Program-made: the position numbers and the translations under genes
Notes under the pieces: model-generated
What the model was told of the DNA's origin: nothing
Databases searched by the model: none
The model's input: the letters and a program-made list of their open reading frames with translations, nothing else
Source of the DNA: Marivirga arenosa
GTDB lineage: Bacteria; Bacteroidota; Bacteroidia; Cytophagales; Cyclobacteriaceae
Assembly (NCBI RefSeq): GCF_030503895.2
Contig: NZ_CP129970.2
Location: 1,304,001-1,368,000, forward strand
Length of the DNA: 64,000 nucleotides
Direction of reading: 5' to 3'
Shown: in pieces, positions 56,788-64,000 of the stretch
How the letters are laid out: each line of letters opens with the position of its first letter
Position numbering within the stretch: position 1 is the first letter of the stretch

Positions 56788-56815
56788 AAAAGCAATGCTT
56801 AGTAGCATTGCTTTT
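56788..56815 (-). terminator. Terminator-like hairpin inside the peptide cassette
   Basis: On the minus strand AAAAGCAATGCT pairs exactly with AGCATTGCTTTT over a 4-base loop and is followed by TC, giving five Ts in a row. It lies between the peptide stop (56824) and the propeller start (56770), so it may let only part of transcription through. Confidence 0.75.
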
Positions 56816-56823
56816 AAAATGTT

Positions 56824-57009
56824 TTAACAATCCGGAGATTGGGTACAATCATTATTATCATTATCTGCACAACAAAAACCACCACCTGAATACTCAGCCA
56901 AAGATTTATCATTGCCAGCTATTATACTCTGGCCTTGCGAATAAACTTCAAAACCAATGGTCAATGAAAATAGGCCAATTGACATAAGTGTGAATAATTT
57001 CTTCTTCAT
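56824..57009 (-). CDS. NVEALA-like small secreted peptide with four cysteines
   Basis: The 61-residue product has the leader MKKKLFTLMSIGLFSLTIGF and the conserved EVYSQ end typical of NVEALA-family leaders, then a Gly-Gly-Gly-Phe stretch and a tail FCCADNDNNDCTQSPDC with four cysteines, the last at the C-terminus. The literal NVEALA box is replaced by SLAEYSGG. Family role is unknown; members are exported and often precede propeller lipoproteins, as here. The tail is strongly acidic (several Asp) and may bind metal or form disulfides. Confidence 0.8.
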   Translation of the reverse strand: MKKKLFTLMSIGLFSLTIGFEVYSQGQSIIAGNDKSLAEYSGGGFCCADNDNNDCTQSPDC

Positions 57010-57224
57010 GATTAAAATATTTTTAGTTTAAAATTTATTTAATCAACCAAAGAACAATTAAGAAATGAGTACGCTTACGAGGCCTCTTCCGAAAAGAGTA
57101 ATCATTAACTTCTATAAGGAAGTCTAAGCAAGAGTACTTAAACTTAACAATATGGGTATTGTTTTTTGGTTGAATCGCTAGTTTAGTAAAAAAGATTAAA
57201 ATCAAAAATCGATCTAATTTATTT

Positions 57225-57710
57225 TTATTTAATAAGCCTCAAAAGCTCTCTTCTGCTTTTTTGATAAGCATCATTAAATCTTGATAATATCAATGCATAA
57301 CTAGCCACCAAAATCACCAATGGGAAAATAATGGTCAACGCATTTTCCCCCTGTGAATAAGAAACTATTGAGAACATTAACATTAGGATTACCCAAAAGC
57401 CTAAAAAATATTTTACGCTTGGGAATAGCTTAAACTCAAGATGAATTAAACTTCCTGATTGACCACCTTCAACCTTTCCTTTGATTAAAGGTAAAAAATT
57501 ATTCGGTCGGCTTACAATTTGAGAAATAGCAAAAGCATTCTCGCTTACATTACCATTAAATAAAAATACCTCCTCTTCCTCATCCCCTAATGATCGGTTT
57601 TTAAAGGATTGATATTTTACAGGTTTTACGGCCAGCTTCATCCTTCTCATCACTTCATTTTGCCCTAATGGGCTCAGAAACATTTCCGATTTAGCTGGCC
57701 ATAATTGCAT
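57225..57710 (-). CDS. Hypothetical protein with two membrane helices
   Basis: The 161-residue protein has a soluble N-terminal domain of about 95 residues and two hydrophobic segments (about 100-118 and 125-143), ending in a charged helix. I do not recognise the family. Its ATG overlaps the RidA stop by one base (TAATG), which indicates coupling to ridA. Confidence 0.65.
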   Translation of the reverse strand: MQLWPAKSEMFLSPLGQNEVMRRMKLAVKPVKYQSFKNRSLGDEEEEVFLFNGNVSENAFAISQIVSRPNNFLPLIKGKVEGGQSGSLIHLEFKLFPSVKYFLGFWVILMLMFSIVSYSQGENALTIIFPLVILVASYALILSRFNDAYQKSRRELLRLIK

Positions 57711-58090
57711 TATTTAACGGCAATACAACTGATTTCAACATTTACATCTTTAGGTAAACGCGCTACTTCCACAGTTTCTCTAGCCGGTGGATCTTGCTTA
57801 AAATACATTCCGTATGCTTCGTTTATAGTAGCAAAATTACCCATATCTTTTACAAAAATGCTGCACTTTACCACATCTGAAAAACCTAATCCTGCTTCAG
57901 ATAATATAGCTTCAAGGTTTTTCATAACTTGATGTGTCTCTTCTGTAATATTTTCATTGATCAATTCTCCAGATTGTGCATCCAAAGCTATTTGACCTGA
58001 AACATACAAGGTGTTTCCTGCTAAAACAGCTTGATTATAAGGTCCAATTGGTGCAGGAGCCTCTTTTGTTTGAATGATTTGTTTACTCAT
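57710..58090 (-). CDS. ridA: RidA/YjgF-family enamine/imine deaminase
   Basis: The 126-residue protein matches RidA: KEAPAPIGPYNQAV, LYVSGQIALDAQSG, the LEAILSEAGLGFSDVVKCSIFV block, YFKQDPPARETVEVARLPKDV (arginine about 105 that binds the carboxylate) and VEISCIAVK. It hydrolyses 2-aminoacrylate and related imines released by PLP enzymes. It reads away from the 3HCDH-like gene with 49 bases between. Confidence 0.95.
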   Translation of the reverse strand: MSKQIIQTKEAPAPIGPYNQAVLAGNTLYVSGQIALDAQSGELINENITEETHQVMKNLEAILSEAGLGFSDVVKCSIFVKDMGNFATINEAYGMYFKQDPPARETVEVARLPKDVNVEISCIAVK

Positions 58091-58113
58091 CTCGCTTTTT
58101 ATAATTAGTTCAT

Positions 58114-58121
58114 TAACTTTG
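58114..58121 (+). promoter_or_regulatory. Candidate -7 box before the degenerate 3HCDH gene
   Basis: TAACTTTG fits TAnnTTTG and is 19 bases from the ATG at 58140. No TTG at 19-21 bases upstream was found, so this is only suggestive. Confidence 0.35.
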
Positions 58122-58139
58122 GTTCAAAACTAACAAATT

Positions 58140-58808
58140 ATGAATATACTTGTTGTTGGGTCACCCATAAACCAAGAAGAAATCATATCTAAATTTGGTG
58201 AAAAACACCAAATCATAACTTTCAATGACCTTACTGAAATCACTGAAGAAGCTTTTTTTAAAGCCGATGTAGTTTTTGACTTTTTCATTGCTGAGGAACC
58301 AGAAGCACTTCAGTTTTATGAGCAAAGACCTGATCTAACCATATTTACAAATATGGCTATGAGTAGCTTTGGGAACTTAAAAATCTTCCAAAACCAAACA
58401 CAAAATACAGTATTTGGATTTAACGGACTGCCAACTTTTGCTGGAAGAGAAATATTAGAATGCAGTATTGAAAATGAGCTCGATAAAGAAAAATTGAGCT
58501 TAATGTGTGGTAAATTAGAAACGGATTTTGATATCGTTGAGGATAGAGTAGGGATGGTTACCCCAAGGGTTATATGCATGATTATAAACGAGGCATTCTA
58601 TACTTTACAGGAAGGGACTGCAGAAAAAGAAGATATTGACCTCGGAATGAAATTAGGAACCAATTATCCTAATGGACCTTTTGAATGGGCTGAAAAAATT
58701 GGAATAAAAAACGTCTATGAATTATTAGAGTCCGTATATGAAGATACTAAAGAAGAAAGATATAAAATCTGCCCTCGATTGAAAAAAGAATATTTAGCTT
58801 TAGTGTAA
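58140..58808 (+). CDS. Degenerate 3-hydroxyacyl-CoA dehydrogenase-like protein
   Basis: The 222-residue protein keeps the family C-terminal domain (VEDRVGMVTPRVICMIINEA, DLGMKLGTNYPNGPFEWAEK) but its N-terminal Rossmann half is changed: the G-x-G-x-x-G loop is VGSPINQEEI, and the catalytic H-F-F-N-P-P motif is replaced by FGFNGLPTF. It is shorter than full dehydrogenases (about 280 or more). Loss of NAD and catalytic residues implies a non-enzymatic or altered role, perhaps ligand binding. It is followed by glutamate dehydrogenase after 34 bases, so the pair is probably one unit. Confidence 0.8.
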   Translation: MNILVVGSPINQEEIISKFGEKHQIITFNDLTEITEEAFFKADVVFDFFIAEEPEALQFYEQRPDLTIFTNMAMSSFGNLKIFQNQTQNTVFGFNGLPTFAGREILECSIENELDKEKLSLMCGKLETDFDIVEDRVGMVTPRVICMIINEAFYTLQEGTAEKEDIDLGMKLGTNYPNGPFEWAEKIGIKNVYELLESVYEDTKEERYKICPRLKKEYLALV

Positions 58809-58842
58809 TTGATTTAATTAAATAAAAACTTTCTAGCTTACT

Positions 58843-60261
58843 ATGGCACAAAATCAAGAGTATAGTTTATTCGAAGATGTATGCAGTTTCGTTGATGATG
58901 CAGCTCAGCATATGGAGCTTCACCCAGGTTTATTAGAGCAAATCAAGCAATGCAACAGTATCTATAAATTCCATTTCCCAGTTCGCATGGATGATGGGTC
59001 TTATCAAGTTGTAAAAGGCTACAGAGTACAGCATTCTCACCACAAACTCCCCGTTAAAGGAGGTATTAGGTTTAGTGAGATGGTTAATGAACAAGAAGTA
59101 ATGGGATTAGCATCCTTAATGACTTTTAAATGTGCTATGGTAAACATTCCATTTGGCGGTGCTAAAGGTGGTGTAAATATTGACCCATTGGCCTACAACA
59201 CTCGTCAACTTGAAAAGATTACTAGGAGGTACACCTCTGAATTAATTAAAAAGAAATTTATAGGGCCTGCGATTGACGTACCTGCACCCGATTATGGTAC
59301 AGGCGCCAGAGAAATGGCCTGGATAGTCGATACCTACGAAGCTTTTAATCCTGAAGCCATTAATGCAAAAGCATGTGTAACAGGAAAACCTCTTTCTCAA
59401 CATGGTATTGAGGGAAGAACTGAAGCAACTGGTATGGGTGTTTATATTGGCATTAGAGAGGCTGTTAGTGTGAAAGAAGATATGGAATCTTTAGGATTGA
59501 CCACAGGTTTGCAAGACAAAAAAATCATCATACAAGGATTAGGTAACGTAGGTTTTTATTCCGCTAAGTACCTTTCAGAAGCTGGAGCTAAAATTATAGG
59601 TGTTGCAGAATGGAATGGTGGAATTTGGGATGAAAATGGAATTGATATTGAAGCTTTAAAAGAATATCAAATTGAGAACAAAGGTTTTGAAGGCTATGGA
59701 AAAGGAGAGTTTATAAAAGATTCAGCATCATTACTGGAAAAGGAATGTGACATTCTAGTTCCTGCTGCTTTAGAAAACCAAATCACCAGTGAAAATGCTG
59801 GAAAAATTAAAGCTAAAATTATTGGCGAAGCAGCAAATGGACCTATTACTAAGGAAGCAGAAAAAATCCTTTTAGATCGAGAGATTTTTGTAATACCAGA
59901 TATGTATTTAAATGCAGGTGGTGTTACTGTTTCATATTTTGAATGGCTTAAAAATTTATCAAGAGTATCATTTGGTAAGTTAGAAAAGCGATATGATATG
60001 GAAAAATATAAATTCTTACTAGACAGCATTGAAAACGCAACGGGTGATGCTTTTAAACAGGAACAAAGAGATGCAATAGTGAAAGGGGCAAGTGAAAGGG
60101 ATTTAGTAATATCAGGTTTAGAAGAAACAATGGTAACTGCTTATCATGATTTAAATGAAATGCGAAAAAATAAGAAAATCAAAAGCTTAAGAACTGCGGC
60201 TTTCATTTTAGCAATTGAAAGAATTGCTATCAGCTATACGGATATGGGTATTTTCCCTTGA
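58843..60261 (+). CDS. Glutamate dehydrogenase (Glu/Leu/Phe/Val family)
   Basis: The 472-residue protein has the substrate region KLPVKGGIRFSEMVNEQEVM, FGGAKGGVNIDP with its catalytic lysine, the PAPDYGTGAREMAW block and the NAD(P) loop IIQGLGNVGFYSAKYLS. It should deaminate glutamate to 2-oxoglutarate or the reverse. Cofactor choice cannot be read by eye. It is terminated by a hairpin 21 bases after the stop. Confidence 0.94.
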   Translation: MAQNQEYSLFEDVCSFVDDAAQHMELHPGLLEQIKQCNSIYKFHFPVRMDDGSYQVVKGYRVQHSHHKLPVKGGIRFSEMVNEQEVMGLASLMTFKCAMVNIPFGGAKGGVNIDPLAYNTRQLEKITRRYTSELIKKKFIGPAIDVPAPDYGTGAREMAWIVDTYEAFNPEAINAKACVTGKPLSQHGIEGRTEATGMGVYIGIREAVSVKEDMESLGLTTGLQDKKIIIQGLGNVGFYSAKYLSEAGAKIIGVAEWNGGIWDENGIDIEALKEYQIENKGFEGYGKGEFIKDSASLLEKECDILVPAALENQITSENAGKIKAKIIGEAANGPITKEAEKILLDREIFVIPDMYLNAGGVTVSYFEWLKNLSRVSFGKLEKRYDMEKYKFLLDSIENATGDAFKQEQRDAIVKGASERDLVISGLEETMVTAYHDLNEMRKNKKIKSLRTAAFILAIERIAISYTDMGIFP

Positions 60262-60282
60262 TTTTTTTTACAAAACTTATCC

Positions 60283-60316
60283 AAGGCTTGTCAATATTAC
60301 TGACAGGCCTTTTTTA
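60283..60316 (+). terminator. Rho-independent terminator after glutamate dehydrogenase
   Basis: AAGGCTTGTCA pairs with TGACAGGCCTT (one G-T) over a 7-base loop and is followed by T6. Confidence 0.88.
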
Positions 60317-60392
60317 TTTCTGAGCACCACAGAGATGAGTGTTTTTCCTTAGGATAATTAATATTTCCTCTTTTAAATATTTATACTAATGG

Positions 60393-60422
60393 TTGCATAC
60401 AAGCTTTCAATGATTACATTTG
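60393..60422 (+). promoter_or_regulatory. Bacteroidota-type promoter (TTG-N19-TAnnTTTG)
   Basis: TTG at 60393-60395 and TACATTTG at 60415-60422 are 19 bases apart, an exact fit to the phylum -33/-7 consensus. Transcription would begin near 60428, about 15 bases before the start of the secreted protein gene at 60443. Confidence 0.8.
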
Positions 60423-60442
60423 TATAAACTAAACTTATAATT

Positions 60443-61147
60443 ATGAACAAAAAATTATTATTACTAGCTCTTACTATGCTATTTGTTGGATCTGCATTTG
60501 CACAAAAATTATTAAGTCCATCATTTACTTATTCACACAAAAAAACATCTTATATCACCCTAAAAGATGGAACTGAAATAACTGGAACCATTAAAGATTT
60601 AGACAGAAAGAAAGGTTTGATTGATCAGATTAAAATTGAAAAAGAGGATGGTAAAAAAGTAAAACTTAAGCCAGAAGATATTAAAGAAATGTACTTGCCT
60701 CAAAGCGGATTAGACAAAGTAAGTCAAGCAATGGATGCGATGTCTGATGCTCAAAAATGGAATAATGAACAAATCGATCAAGATTTATTAGATGACGGTT
60801 ATGTATACTTTGAAAATGCAATGGTGTATTATAAAAAGAAAAAGAAAATGGAGCTTTTAATGCAGCTATTAAACCCTACTTTTTCTAAAGAAGTTAAAGT
60901 TTATCATGATCCTATGGCTAAGCAAACAATGTCTGTTGGCGTTGGTGGCGTAACCTTAGCTGGTGGATTAGAAAAATCATATTTTGTGAAAACGAATGAT
61001 GGCGAAGCAGCTTATAAGCTAAAGAAAAAGGATTACGATGAAGAATATGAGGTAATGTGGGAAGGTTGTGATGAATTAATGAATTCAACTGACAGAGCAT
61101 GGAAAGACTTAAGTAAACATGTAGTAGCTTTCTCAGATTGCCAATAA
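60443..61147 (+). CDS. Secreted protein of unknown function
   Basis: The 234-residue product has a signal peptide (residues 1-20, ending AFAQ) and an early block YITLKDGTEITGTIKDLDRK of the kind seen in secreted Bacteroidota proteins that begin with a small beta-domain. A lysine-rich middle (YYKKKKKMELLMQ) and an acidic helical end follow, with two cysteines near the end (WEGCDEL and the final SDCQ). No enzyme motif. It is a single gene with its own promoter and terminator. Confidence 0.75.
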   Translation: MNKKLLLLALTMLFVGSAFAQKLLSPSFTYSHKKTSYITLKDGTEITGTIKDLDRKKGLIDQIKIEKEDGKKVKLKPEDIKEMYLPQSGLDKVSQAMDAMSDAQKWNNEQIDQDLLDDGYVYFENAMVYYKKKKKMELLMQLLNPTFSKEVKVYHDPMAKQTMSVGVGGVTLAGGLEKSYFVKTNDGEAAYKLKKKDYDEEYEVMWEGCDELMNSTDRAWKDLSKHVVAFSDCQ

Positions 61148-61161
61148 TTTAAAATAAAAAT

Positions 61162-61205
61162 AAAGCTCTGCCAGAATTTAATAATATCTGGCAGAGCTTT
61201 TTTCA
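61162..61205. terminator. Terminator between convergent genes
   Basis: AAAGCTCTGCCAGA pairs exactly with TCTGGCAGAGCTTT over an 11-base loop, followed by T3. Confidence 0.88.
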
Positions 61206-61262
61206 TAATGAACCACTAATTGAAATAGCATAATTCGTAATTACGAATTAACAATTATTAAA

Positions 61263-62843
61263 TCACTTCATCCCCGGTTGTTTAATCTCATAACCAGTCT
61301 TCTCTTTTTCCTCAGCCACCATTTGTTTTACATCTTCCAATAATTTCTGAGCATCATAAATGATACCATCTTTAATGGTATATTTTACACCACCCACTCT
61401 GACTACTTCATTATCCTCTGTTAATTTAATAGCACCAGTACCGTACAATACTTTTAAATTCTCTAATGGATTTTCTTCTACAATTACGAAATCTGCCAAC
61501 TTACCAACTTCTACAGTACCAATTTTATCAGCCATGCCTAAAGCTTCCGCCCCATTTAAAGTTGATGACATCATAATTTCTAATGGATGGAAGCCTGCTT
61601 CTCTTAACAATTCCATTTCTCGAATATATGCAAAGCCATACAACTGAAATATAAACCCTGAATCAGAGCCTGTCGTTACTCTACCACCTCTGTTTTTATA
61701 TTCATTCACAAAAGTCATCCAGAGTTTATAATTATTTCTCCAGGCAGTTTCTTCTTCAGTGCCCCAGTAATGCCAATACGAACCATGTGACACCATACTA
61801 GGTTGATAGAATTCCCATAGTGATGGCAGGGTGTAATCATCATGCCATTCCGCTCGGCTGGTGCGCATTAAATCACGGCTAGCCTCATAAATATTGAAAG
61901 TTGGATCAATGGTGAAATCTAAATCGATCAACTCATTCATTACAGAATTCCACTTATCAGAATAAGGAGGAGCCGCTTGCTCCCACAGCTTACCTGCCTC
62001 TGCAAATCGGTGTTGCTCATTATTATAATTGTAATCTAAAGGATAATGTTGAACTGTTTTATCAGTAAACATGGCTTCAGGTAAACCATACCAATGTTCC
62101 ATGGAAGTCAAACCTGCTCTTGCGGAATTTAAAACATTCCATCTGGCAACATCTAATTGCGCATGATGCATGGCAGAACGTAAACCTAGCTTCTTATTTT
62201 CTTCAAGAGCGGCTTGCATAATTTCAGGTGCTGCACCAAAAAACTTGATGCCATCCGCACCATTTTTAGCATTTTGTTGTACCCATTCTTGAGCCATGGC
62301 GGGAGTACTGATCGGCTCATCACTACCTTGCCCGAAAGCAGTATAGGCTAGAATTCTTGGTGCTGTTATTTTATTGGCAGCACTTTTTCTTTTATGCTCT
62401 AACACCCAGTTTAAACCATTTCCGGCAGAAGGATCGCGAATAGTGGTAATTCCATGCCCCATCCATAATTTGAAAACATATTCGGATGGAGTTCCTTGAG
62501 ATTCTCCGCCAATATGACCATGCATATCAATAAAGCCTGGCATTAAATACATGCCTGAAGCGTCTAATTCTTTACCGCCTTCTTTTAATTTGGGTCTACT
62601 CTCATCCTTGATTTCAACCCCTGGATATCCTACCGTTTCAATTTTTACAATTTTGTTTTGTTCCACTACTATGTCAACTGGACCCAATGGAGGGGCTCCG
62701 TTTCCATTGATCAGTGTAACGCCACGGATGATGAGTTGAGGCCAAGGACCTTCACCTTCTGTTCTTTCGGGAGCCTTTTCAATTTGAGCCCAAACAGCAG
62801 TTTGAATGAATACTGCAATTAGTATTAGTAATGTCTTTCTCAT
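61263..62843 (-). CDS. Secreted amidohydrolase (imidazolonepropionase-like)
   Basis: The 526-residue protein has a signal peptide (residues 1-19, ending VWAQ), the metal motif MPGFIDMHGHIGG, and MSSTLNGAEALGMADKIGTVEVGKLADFVIVEENPL-type C-terminal block found in amidohydrolases. A further metal-site region is SAMHHAQ (about 215) and TTGSDSGF (about 400). Such periplasmic or secreted enzymes hydrolyse cyclic amides or peptides; substrate unknown. Confidence 0.9.
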   Translation of the reverse strand: MRKTLLILIAVFIQTAVWAQIEKAPERTEGEGPWPQLIIRGVTLINGNGAPPLGPVDIVVEQNKIVKIETVGYPGVEIKDESRPKLKEGGKELDASGMYLMPGFIDMHGHIGGESQGTPSEYVFKLWMGHGITTIRDPSAGNGLNWVLEHKRKSAANKITAPRILAYTAFGQGSDEPISTPAMAQEWVQQNAKNGADGIKFFGAAPEIMQAALEENKKLGLRSAMHHAQLDVARWNVLNSARAGLTSMEHWYGLPEAMFTDKTVQHYPLDYNYNNEQHRFAEAGKLWEQAAPPYSDKWNSVMNELIDLDFTIDPTFNIYEASRDLMRTSRAEWHDDYTLPSLWEFYQPSMVSHGSYWHYWGTEEETAWRNNYKLWMTFVNEYKNRGGRVTTGSDSGFIFQLYGFAYIREMELLREAGFHPLEIMMSSTLNGAEALGMADKIGTVEVGKLADFVIVEENPLENLKVLYGTGAIKLTEDNEVVRVGGVKYTIKDGIIYDAQKLLEDVKQMVAEEKEKTGYEIKQPGMK

Positions 62844-62929
62844 ATTTAAATGCTTTTGCTAATAAATTCAATATAAGAAAGATTGTTTGAATGATAGAGT
62901 TGTATTTGAAGAGTGGAGAAATTTTCAGC

Positions 62930-64000
62930 TTACTCAATAATATCTATCCCCATTTTCCGCATTAAAGGCACTGCATTAAAAGTATGGCAAGGACCATTAT
63001 GTAACTTATAATCAAACAGAATTTCTTCTCCGCTTACATCACTATTGAAACTATAGTTTTGGAAGTTGTTCAGTTCGTTTTCTAATTTAGCTAAGGATAA
63101 ATCATGAGTTGATATTAATCCCATACTGTTGGTTTTCATCAACTGACGAATCAAACTCTCAGCCCCTATATTTCGGTCTTCAGAATTGGTTCCTTTTAAA
63201 ATCTCGTCTAGCAAATAGAAAATTGGCCGCTCTTGAGGTCTTTTGGTCATATCAACCAGTTGCTTTAGTCGTTTTAATTCAGCATAAAATGAAGAGGTGT
63301 TTTCTTCCAAATTATCCTGTGTACGCATGCTCGTAAATAACTGCAATGGACTCATTGCAATACTTTCTGCACAACAAACCGCCCCCATTTGTGCTAAGAT
63401 CATATTAACACCCAATGAACGTTCAAAAGTACTTTTACCACTCATATTGGCTCCCGTAATTAATGTGACTGCACCAGGACCGGTCATTTCAAAATCATTG
63501 CAAACCCTCTCATCATGTTTTAATAAAGGATGTCCAAGGTCTTTTGCTATTAAATCACATTTTGCATCTAATATTTCAGCGTTTTTATATTGCTCATGAG
63601 CAAAAGAAAATTCTGCCATACTCATGATGGCTTCCCATTTCCCAATAGCATCAAACCAATTTTCTATAGATTTTCCATAGTCATTTTTCCATTTTATTAA
63701 ACTATTTAAAACCCAATAATCAATTAATACAAAAGGATTAATGATCCAATACATCATCCCATTTCGAGCATGTAACCAATTAAAAATTTTAGACAGCCTC
63801 TTTATTTTTGTGGATGCTTTAGGGTTTTGAAAATACTGTTGAAATTGCTGTAGTAGGGCAGAAGATACTTGCTTTTCCTCCGCCATTTTAAATAGGTTTT
63901 TATGCTGTTCCAGATGTTCAGCAATAGGCTTAGTTTCGGATTGCAGCCTCATAATGTTCTTTTGAACTGGGGCCAACACTAAAATATTAATCAGAAAACC
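62930..64000 (-). CDS. MutS-like ATPase (membrane-linked type), N-terminus beyond right edge
   Basis: The frame is open to the window edge (upstream codons read GFLINILVLAPVQ, a hydrophobic stretch), so the GTG at 63979 is not the true start. The C-terminal domain has Walker A TGANMSGKST, Walker B IFYLLDEILKGTNS and the ISTHDLSLAKL block of MutS domain V. Relatives in Bacteroidota are about 600 residues with N-terminal membrane helices, lacking mismatch-recognition domains, so they are not DNA repair MutS. Function unknown. Confidence 0.88.
   Translation of the reverse strand, partial: GFLINILVLAPVQKNIMRLQSETKPIAEHLEQHKNLFKMAEEKQVSSALLQQFQQYFQNPKASTKIKRLSKIFNWLHARNGMMYWIINPFVLIDYWVLNSLIKWKNDYGKSIENWFDAIGKWEAIMSMAEFSFAHEQYKNAEILDAKCDLIAKDLGHPLLKHDERVCNDFEMTGPGAVTLITGANMSGKSTFERSLGVNMILAQMGAVCCAESIAMSPLQLFTSMRTQDNLEENTSSFYAELKRLKQLVDMTKRPQERPIFYLLDEILKGTNSEDRNIGAESLIRQLMKTNSMGLISTHDLSLAKLENELNNFQNYSFNSDVSGEEILFDYKLHNGPCHTFNAVPLMRKMGIDIIE

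Noticed and set aside
1-64000. CRISPR array, prophage, transposase genes, tRNA or rRNA
   Set aside because: No regularly spaced direct repeats, phage structural proteins, transposase motifs or cloverleaf-like genes were recognised by eye; a formal tRNA and repeat scan was not possible.

Overview
The window is AT-rich (by eye about 35% GC) chromosomal DNA of a Bacteroidota bacterium, most likely of the order Cytophagales (a Marivirga-like marine gliding bacterium is my guess, not proven). Signs of the phylum are a SusC/RagA TonB-dependent receptor, two secreted proteins with type IX secretion (T9SS) C-terminal sorting domains, a UpxY-type NusG antiterminator ahead of a polysaccharide operon, an NVEALA-like peptide gene beside a 6-bladed propeller lipoprotein, and TAnnTTTG-type promoter boxes with little Shine-Dalgarno use.

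Layout. 1-12 kb holds mostly housekeeping and general genes: a SusC receptor cut by the left edge, an ArsO-like flavin monooxygenase with a histidine-kinase-like protein that lacks its ATPase domain, a phosphohexose mutase with a cysteine desulfurase, a double universal stress protein, an M1 aminopeptidase lipoprotein, a stand-alone SiaC-like protein and a PLP decarboxylase. 11.8-12.5 kb is a non-coding, repeat-filled gap bounded by an inverted repeat. 12.5-31 kb is a surface polysaccharide locus read leftwards from a UpxY antiterminator: Wzx flippase, CDP-6-deoxyhexose enzymes (RfbF, RfbG, an epimerase/reductase pair), methyltransferase, four glycosyltransferases, a WecB epimerase broken by an in-frame TGA, sulfotransferase, MBOAT acyltransferase with an SGNH partner, and finally a PKD-repeat T9SS protein abutting the last glycosyltransferase. 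A 47-codon remnant of a Wzt (ABC exporter ATPase) lies between UpxY and Wzx, so the locus has been rearranged. 31.2-51.5 kb holds an OafA-type acyltransferase and a tightly packed six-gene set: nucleotide-transporter-like/HEAT/cNMP-domain protein, multi-TIR-like protein, membrane nSTAND1 ATPase with coiled coil and WD40, TPR/beta-barrel outer membrane protein, lipoprotein and a 3069-residue T9SS protein. 51.7-64 kb returns to general genes (beta-lactamase-fold hydrolase, LemA, SlyD-like isomerase, TPM protein, RidA, a degenerate hydroxyacyl-CoA dehydrogenase, glutamate dehydrogenase, amidohydrolase, MutS-like ATPase cut by the right edge), with a small cysteine-rich NVEALA-like peptide cassette at 55.0-57.0 kb.

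The best candidates for something undescribed are the six-gene TIR/nSTAND/cNMP/T9SS operon (a cytoplasm-to-surface signalling or defence pathway by inference) and the cysteine-rich peptide, propeller and thioredoxin-like cassette with a terminator hairpin placed between peptide and propeller genes. The broken wecB and the Wzt remnant are direct evidence of ongoing polysaccharide-locus turnover. I saw no tRNA, rRNA, CRISPR array, prophage or intact insertion sequence.
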